A program made the translations under genes and the position numbers. A stretch of 10,547 nt of DNA from Rhizobiaceae bacterium (GTDB taxonomy: Bacteria > Pseudomonadota > Alphaproteobacteria > Rhizobiales > Rhizobiaceae), in the NCBI GenBank assembly GCA_016793565.1, contig JAEUMA010000363.1, forward strand, positions 1 through 10,547, given 5' to 3'. Below are positions 6,446-10,547 of the stretch, in pieces. The notes beneath the pieces were generated by a model. It saw only the letters and a program-made list of their open reading frames with translations. It searched no databases and was not told where the DNA came from. Numbering within the stretch: the stretch's first letter is position 1; each line of letters opens with the position of its first letter.

Positions 6446-7703
6446 ATGTTGACCGACGCCGCTATCAAAGCACTGAAACCTAGAGACAAATTATACAAGG
6501 TAGTGGACCGTGACGGTATGTATGTCGTGGTCCAGCCATCGGGTGCGATCGTGTTTCGGTTGGACTACCGACTGAACGGTCGCAGGGAGACGTTGACATT
6601 GGGCCGATACGGACCGGCGGGCCTCTCTCTGGCCCGTGCGCGGGAGAAGCTGATCGACGCACAGCGTTCGATTTAGGAAGGGCGGTCACCCGCCCAGGAG
6701 AAGCAGCGCGAGAAGCGCCGCATCAAGGAAGCAAAGAGCTTTGGCGAGTTTGGCGAACGCTGGCTGCAAGAGCACCGGATGGCCGAAAGCACCCGCGCGA
6801 TGCGCCGCTCGATCTACGAGCGGGACATCCTGCCGACGTTCCGCAATCGGCTGCTGCCGGAAATTCTGCCGGAGGATTTGCGCGCACTTTGTGCAAAGGT
6901 GAAGGAGCGCGGGGCGCCGGCAACGGCGGTCCATGTTCGGGACATCGTGAAGCTGGTCTTCGCCTTCGCGAAGCTGCACGGGGAAAAGGTGTCGAACCCC
7001 ACCGAAGAGGTCGGTCCGGCGTCGATCGCGACGTTCGTTCCCAAGGACCGCTCGCTCTCGCCCGCCGAAATTCGGGTGATGCTCGGCCAGCTAGAGCATG
7101 TGGCGACGCTGCCGACCATCCGGCTCCGCTTGAAGCTGATCCTGCTTACGATGGTCCGCAAGAGCGAGTTGCAGGACGCGGTGTGGGATGAGGTCGACTT
7201 CGAGAATGCGGTGTGGTCGATCCCGAAGGAGCGGATGAAGCGCTCCAAGCCGCACAACGTCTATCTGTGTGAACAGTCGCTCGACATCCTCGTTGCGCTC
7301 AAGACCTGTGCGGGCAATTCGCGCTACCTGCTGCCCTCGCGCTACGACGCTGATGCGCCGATGTCCGCGCGCGACCTTCAACCGCGTTACCACGGCGGTC
7401 GTCGTGCAAGCCAAGAAGGCGGGACTGCCGTTGGAGCCGTTCACCGTTCATGACCTTCGCCGTACGGGATCGATGCTGCTCAACGAGCTGGGCTTCAACA
7501 GCGACTGGATCGAGAAGTGCCTGGCGCACGAGGACGGGCGTTCTTCGCGCGGCGTCTATAACAAGGCCGAGTATGAGCACCAGCGCCGCCACATGATGCA
7601 GGAATGGGGCAATCTGATCGACGCATGGGTGGGCGGTCAAAAATACGCCCCCACGCTCTATCCGGCCTCCATGGACCTTCTGACCCCGGAGCCTAGCCTT
7701 TGA
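6446..7703 (+). pseudogene. DUF4102-type (P4-like) tyrosine integrase, disrupted by a stop and a frameshift
   Basis: Site-specific recombinase of the kind that inserts genomic islands at chromosomal sites, here presumably guaA. The start is ATG 6446, with GGAGGG 5 bases upstream. Residues 1 to about 75 are the arm-binding DUF4102 domain (LTDAAIKALKPRDKLYKVVD, TLGRYGPAGLSLAR). An in-frame TAG at 6674-6676 interrupts it, after which the same frame continues GRSPAQEKQREK and the core-binding domain. The catalytic domain has Arg in LTMVRKSEL (codon 7157), then frame is lost near 7365, where one extra C in ATGTCCGCGCGCGACC moves the reading frame. The next frame gives RATFNRVTTAVV, HDLRRTG, LAHEDGRSSRGVYNKAEY (catalytic His and Tyr) and a stop at 7701. 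Repaired length is about 418 residues, normal for the family. The catalytic motifs survive, so the damage looks recent. Sequencing error is the alternative. Confidence 0.9.
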
Positions 7704-7964
7704 CCGGACGGGTCTTCCTGAGCGTGACGTCGGGTGCCGGCGCATGCTTGGCCGTCTTCGCCTTAGACGCTCGGCGGCGTTCTTCAGCCAAGCCTCCACT
7801 TCGCCGAGGTCCCATACGACGGTTCGAGAGGTCAGATAGAAGCGCTGCGGAAACTCGCCGCGCTGCTCCATGTCGTAGATGGTCGTGTCGGCCATGGGAA
7901 CGATCTCGCGAAGCCGGTGCCTGCGGATGGTGCGTTTGCTGAGAAGGGCCGGTGTCTGGCTCAT
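7693..7964 (-). pseudogene. AlpA-family regulator / excisionase-like protein, frameshifted
   Basis: Small MerR-like winged-helix DNA-binding protein of the AlpA type. Such proteins are encoded next to island integrases and act as excision factors or activators of the integrase gene. From ATG 7964 it reads LLSKRTIRRHRLREIVPMADTTIYDMEQRGEFPQRFYLTSRTVVWDLGEVEAWL, which is the full helix-turn-helix region. Frame is then lost near 7791. The natural C-terminus, EERRRASKAKTAKHAPAPDV ending TRPVKG, lies in the next frame and stops at 7693-7695, so a single base appears to be missing just after the EAWL codons. Without repair, translation runs on in the wrong frame to 7299, antisense to the integrase. 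It is convergent with the integrase and overlaps its end by 11 bases. The truncated product keeps the DNA-binding part and might still function. Confidence 0.82.
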
Positions 7965-8008
7965 CGTCCAGCCTCACCGTCTGCGATCCCGCCATTCCAT
8001 GTGTTCAT
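7961..8008 (-). CDS. 15-codon mini-ORF coupled to the AlpA-like gene
   Basis: On the minus strand a perfect AGGAGG (8015-8020) lies 6 bases before ATG 8008. This opens a 15-residue frame, MNTWNGGIADGEAGR, whose TGA overlaps the AlpA-like start as ATGA. The AlpA-like start itself has only a modest GAGG upstream, so ribosomes delivered by the mini-ORF could re-initiate there. It may be a true leader peptide that sets expression of the regulator, or the remnant of a longer gene. No function is claimed for the peptide. Confidence 0.35.
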   Translation of the reverse strand: MNTWNGGIADGEAGR

Positions 8009-8014
8009 GTCAGA

Positions 8015-8020
8015 CCTCCT
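8015..8020 (-). promoter_or_regulatory. Perfect Shine-Dalgarno AGGAGG upstream of the mini-ORF and AlpA-like gene
   Basis: AGGAGG on the minus strand is 6 bases before the mini-ORF ATG (8008) but about 50 bases before the AlpA-like ATG (7964). It therefore points to initiation at the mini-ORF rather than directly at the regulator. Confidence 0.6.
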
Positions 8021-8254
8021 TCAATGTGGCCAGGCAGCGACTTGGCTGCGTTCCCGGCGCTCGGCGTCTAGAAAATATTCCAGTGTGGGTGCCGGCTTGT
8101 CCACGTCGGTAATCCTCGTTTGAGACCATAAAATCGACGCCTTATAAACGGAGCTGCATTGCCACTCCCCATTGTCCTCGAACCAATGCTGCGCCTCGGG
8201 CAGCAAATCAAACGGAACTGGATGGCGAGCAAAAGGGTTATGAAAAACTTCCAT
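8021..8254 (-). CDS. Hypothetical 77-residue protein of the island
   Basis: I do not recognise this family. The frame runs from ATG 8254 to TGA 8021 and encodes a soluble, aromatic-rich peptide (FHNPFARHPVPFDLL, then AQHWFEDNGEWQC). There is no signal peptide or membrane segment. Its ATG lies one base after the stop of the preceding minus-strand gene (TGAAATG), an arrangement typical of translational coupling, which is the main reason to believe it is a gene. It is followed by the AlpA-like gene and probably shares its transcript. Its place beside the integration module suggests an accessory island function, but nothing in the sequence defines it. Confidence 0.5.
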   Translation of the reverse strand: MEVFHNPFARHPVPFDLLPEAQHWFEDNGEWQCSSVYKASILWSQTRITDVDKPAPTLEYFLDAERRERSQVAAWPH

Positions 8255-8255
8255 T

Positions 8256-8817
8256 TCAGCCGTCCACGGTATAGCCCTGCGGCCAAAGCTCGCGATATTC
8301 GTCGCTTGTGCTGTCGAGGCAGAAAGAAATGCCCTTTAGCGCGCCGGGTGTTCTGTCAAAAAACACACCCATCCTCGCATCGAGAATCGCCACGGAGACG
8401 AAGCGTGGGTTGAAGCGGTCACCGCAAACCCGCCGGTTCCGTACAATCACGTCAACGCGCCATTTGCGGACGTTCCGACCGATAGAGAAGAAATATTCTT
8501 CGGAGGTGATGCACTGCGCTTTGCCAAGACGATCGGCAATAAGCTGGAGAAGCCGCCAGATGTGGCTTCAAAGCTTCAGCCGCGGCATCAATCGAGGCGA
8601 AACCGCTTTCCTGCCGTGTGATGCTCCAGACCGAATCCAATCTCCGTCGCATGACGATGATCCTGAATTTCTCTTTGACGGTGTTGTGAGTGACGATCCC
8701 GCAGCCTTGGCCGTCCGATCCCGCCCATGCGGCGATTGGTGGCTGTTCGCCAAAATCGTGACCTCGCGGAAGCGACAAGGCGTAAAAATCAAACTCCCAT
8801 TGCGGGATTTTGCGCAT
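8256..8817 (-). pseudogene. Hypothetical island gene split by a frameshift
   Basis: I do not recognise the family. From ATG 8817, which has GAGGAG 5 bases upstream, the frame encodes MRKIPQWEFDFYALSLPRG, later RIIVMRRRLDSVWSI and ASIDAAAEALKPHL, and stops at 8452. The adjacent minus frame carries what reads as the continuation, LIADRLGKAQCITSEEYFFS followed by IGRNVRKWRVDVIVRNRR and RFNPRFVSVAILDARMGVFF, and stops at 8256. Joining them needs a one-base shift between 8567 and 8455 and gives about 186 residues. The alternating hydrophobic pattern in both halves and the coupling of the second stop to the next gene support a single broken gene. Two separate small genes remain possible. It heads the minus-strand operon that ends in the AlpA-like gene. 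Confidence 0.5.
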
Positions 8818-8984
8818 TCCGTCTCCTCGCAATCCGGTATGGCTTGAGCAATCAAAGTTACATTAGACGAAGAACAGAGGTTTACGACAGTCCCTGCTGC
8901 TTACTTTGGGTAAAAATTGAATCTATATTTGGCCAAGGTGATTTACGCGAACGTAACCACCCTTCTCCATGGCTCCAATGAAAG
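8818..8984. promoter_or_regulatory. Divergent intergenic region
   Basis: These 167 bases separate the minus-strand operon (starting 8817) from the + strand nuclease-like gene (starting 8985) and must hold promoters for both. The stretch is AT-rich around 8911-8932 (AAAAATTGAATCTATATTTGG). I cannot assign -35/-10 pairs with confidence, and no inverted repeat suitable for a shared operator stands out. Confidence 0.4.
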
Positions 8985-10547
8985 ATGATCGGATCAACCG
9001 GCTTGCGCCTGAATTTCAAGGAAGAAGTATTGGACACGAGGCGGGAAATAGGAGGAGGTGAGGCCAAAGCTCTGATCGCAAGCCAGTTGGCCGCACACGG
9101 CAACGGCGTGCTTTCCGTTCTTGCCCAATATCGGCGCGATGATGCGGTGGTTGCATGGCATGTGACGATCCGAGCCGTGGAGGAATTCATCAATCTTCCG
9201 AAATTTGGGATCAGCGACAATCGGCTTCGCACTTGGTTGTGCGAGATCCGCCTCGACGACGCGTTTGTTTCAAACCCAGGCCCCACTTGGCTGGCTGTTC
9301 GTCAGGCGCTCGCGCCGCATTTCGAGGCGCCAGTCATCTCTCGTTTCACGCGCGTCATGCTCTACGCCGGCGCCATGGGGACGGCGTTCAGTCAGGATGG
9401 CCTCGACGCTCGCAGCGCAAGCATCACACTCGACACGATTGGCGGCGCCGTCGATTATTTTCAGTCGCGGCGGCGGCACTTCGTCTCGCTGCTGTACACC
9501 ATGCCGTACGCGTGCTCGGGGTCGCTGGTTCTTCAGCCCTATAACGCGCCGACCATTCTCATGCCGCAGGTCGAGCATAGCTGCATCGCCATCACCGGCT
9601 TCCATCAAAAGCTCGCGCTGCTCGACGCGCTGCCAGATTTCCGTCTGAAGGTCGACCAGATCGGCGCGATGGCGAGCCACGGATTCGAGACCTTGGACGG
9701 CTATTTCCTCGAACCGGAGCGCGCTTCGATCCATGTGATGGCAGAGCTGCGCGGCGACCAGTTCACGATGCCCGCCATGGAGCCGCTGGATCGCAGGAAG
9801 ATCTTTTCGGCCGCCGAACTGCGCAATGGCGTGAAGCTGATCGGGGCAACCTACGAAGCCTTCGGCCTGAAGGACTCCGATTTTTCTGCCATGGGCCTGT
9901 TGGTGGTCGCTTTCGCACGCCATTGCCGCGATGACTATTACGTCGAGATCGGAAAGGAGAAGTTCCGCTCGATGCTGCGCGCGCAGTCCGCGCTCGACCC
10001 CGCCGAGCTTGAGAGGCTCCTCGTCAACAAGCCCTCGGACTATGCGACGAACACCAATGCCTATCAGCCGTTCCTGGACCTTGGAGATAGGGTCGTCTCG
10101 AACATCAATCTTCTGTCGCGCTTCCTCTACGCGTTCAAGAATGTCCACCTCGGCAGCCGCCGGCGCTTCCAGATCCATGCCGGCTTCATTTTCGAGGACA
10201 TGGTGAAGCGCGACATCGACGGCATGGGCTTAGCCGTGACGGACATCAAGCGCATCAATCGGAAGGAATTCGATGTCGTCGCCACGCGCGGCGGCGTCAT
10301 CTTCAACATCCAGTGCAAGAATAGCTGGATTGATTTGTCAAAGATTGAGGCTGAGCGCGCGCTGTTCGTCCGATATAATCGATCCCTGACTAATTATTAT
10401 GCGCGCGCCCTGAACAAGGAGCGCGGCCGCGAGCATCTCCTGAAACAGAAACTGGGAATGGATAAGGTCGTGCATTACGTGGTCAGCCGATTTCCGGTGA
10501 TCGGCGCCGACCCCGCGGCGATCAACTACAATCAGATCGATCGGCTT
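8985..10547 (+). CDS. Large uncharacterised protein with a C-terminal PD-(D/E)xK-like nuclease domain (3' end outside window)
   Basis: At least 521 codons are open to the right edge with no stop. An in-frame TGA at 8979 forces a start at or after ATG 8985, which has no good ribosome site. A strong GGAGGAGG at 9050-9057 has no normal in-frame start near it. Residues 1 to about 395 (QLAAHGNGVLSVLAQYRRDD, LRTWLCEIRLDDAF, LLSRFLYAFKNVHLGSRRR) match no family I know and show no signal peptide or membrane segment. The C-terminal part has FEDMVKRDI with Glu404, EFDVVA with Asp430, a strand, then FNIQCKN with Gln443 and Lys445. This E...D-x12-Q-x-K pattern is that of a PD-(D/E)xK nuclease with Gln in place of the second acid, as in some Mrr-like enzymes. 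A DNA-cleaving defence or maintenance role is inferred from this and the island setting, and the fold needs confirmation. Confidence 0.7.
   Translation, partial: MIGSTGLRLNFKEEVLDTRREIGGGEAKALIASQLAAHGNGVLSVLAQYRRDDAVVAWHVTIRAVEEFINLPKFGISDNRLRTWLCEIRLDDAFVSNPGPTWLAVRQALAPHFEAPVISRFTRVMLYAGAMGTAFSQDGLDARSASITLDTIGGAVDYFQSRRRHFVSLLYTMPYACSGSLVLQPYNAPTILMPQVEHSCIAITGFHQKLALLDALPDFRLKVDQIGAMASHGFETLDGYFLEPERASIHVMAELRGDQFTMPAMEPLDRRKIFSAAELRNGVKLIGATYEAFGLKDSDFSAMGLLVVAFARHCRDDYYVEIGKEKFRSMLRAQSALDPAELERLLVNKPSDYATNTNAYQPFLDLGDRVVSNINLLSRFLYAFKNVHLGSRRRFQIHAGFIFEDMVKRDIDGMGLAVTDIKRINRKEFDVVATRGGVIFNIQCKNSWIDLSKIEAERALFVRYNRSLTNYYARALNKERGREHLLKQKLGMDKVVHYVVSRFPVIGADPAAINYNQIDRL

Larger units (their letters stand above)
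6244..6519. repeat. TGACGGTAT motif cluster (six copies) in the integrase leader
   Basis: The 9-mer occurs directly at 6244-6252, 6256-6264, 6320-6328, 6393-6401 and 6511-6519, and in inverse orientation (ATACCGTCA) at 6295-6303. Six exact copies in under 300 bases, and none I noticed elsewhere in the window, argue against chance. The likely role, by analogy with lambda- and P4-type elements, is a set of arm-type integrase or excisionase sites. The copy at 6511 encodes part of the conserved DRDGMY of the integrase arm domain and may be coincidental. Confidence 0.8.

Noticed and set aside
6244..6519. CRISPR-like interpretation of the repeated 9-mer
   Set aside because: The repeats are too short, irregularly spaced and in mixed orientation, with no spacer pattern or cas genes in view.
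8308..8847. 179-codon unbroken + strand frame opposite the frameshifted minus-strand gene
   Set aside because: Its product is rich in Arg and Ser with little hydrophobic patterning. The minus-strand reading has a ribosome site, sensible protein character and coupling to the next gene. It stays as the alternative if no homologue of the minus frames exists.
8978..9061. 27-codon ORF starting ATG 8978 overlapping the nuclease-like gene start
   Set aside because: It ends at a TGA at 9059 and its peptide does not extend the protein; most likely a chance frame in the leader.
9270..10178. 302-codon open frame on the minus strand
   Set aside because: It lies fully antisense to the better supported + strand gene. 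The + frame carries the nuclease-like motif, and long antisense frames are common in GC-rich coding DNA.

Overview
This window looks like a chromosomal segment of a high-GC alphaproteobacterium, most likely a Hyphomicrobiales/Phyllobacteriaceae relative of Mesorhizobium. That placement is inferred from protein character, GC-rich third codon positions and gene order. No rRNA or other phylogenetic marker is present to confirm it.

Part 1, bases 1-6128, is intact core chromosome, all on the + strand. It holds the C-terminal 433 residues of catalase-peroxidase KatG, a perfect hairpin terminator, an RsmB/NOP-family RNA (cytosine-C5) methyltransferase, and a TspO/MBR membrane protein that probably starts at a TTG. 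A PaaI-type hotdog thioesterase, a methylthioadenosine/S-adenosylhomocysteine (MTA/SAH) nucleosidase translationally close-coupled to it, and guaA (GMP synthase) follow. These are housekeeping functions: oxidative defence, rRNA modification, tetrapyrrole or lipid-ligand handling, thioester clean-up, recycling of SAM by-products, and purine synthesis.

Part 2, from 6129 onward, looks like the left end of a genomic island integrated at the 3' end of guaA, a known integration site that includes the IntG/attG site of Mesorhizobium tripartite ICEs. The AT-richer 317-bp gap after guaA carries five copies of the 9-mer TGACGGTAT or its complement: a perfect 12-bp tandem pair, an inverted pair that forms an intrinsic terminator, and one copy that overlaps a consensus TATAAT box ahead of the integrase. 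A sixth copy lies inside the integrase gene. The DUF4102-type tyrosine integrase that follows is broken by an in-frame amber codon and a one-base frameshift, although all its visible catalytic motifs survive.

A minus-strand operon converges on the integrase. It consists of a frameshifted hypothetical gene, a small hypothetical gene one base downstream, a 15-codon mini-ORF with a perfect AGGAGG, and an AlpA-family regulator/excisionase that is itself frameshifted. The integrase and the excisionase-like gene are thus both damaged, so this island end is probably immobile unless helped in trans.

Part 3, from 8985 to the right edge, is a divergent + strand gene of at least 521 codons that runs out of the window. 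Its C-terminal part has an E...D-x12-Q-x-K signature expected of a PD-(D/E)xK (Mrr-like) nuclease fold. The roughly 400 residues before it match no family I recognise. It is the best candidate for an undescribed island-borne nuclease or defence protein.
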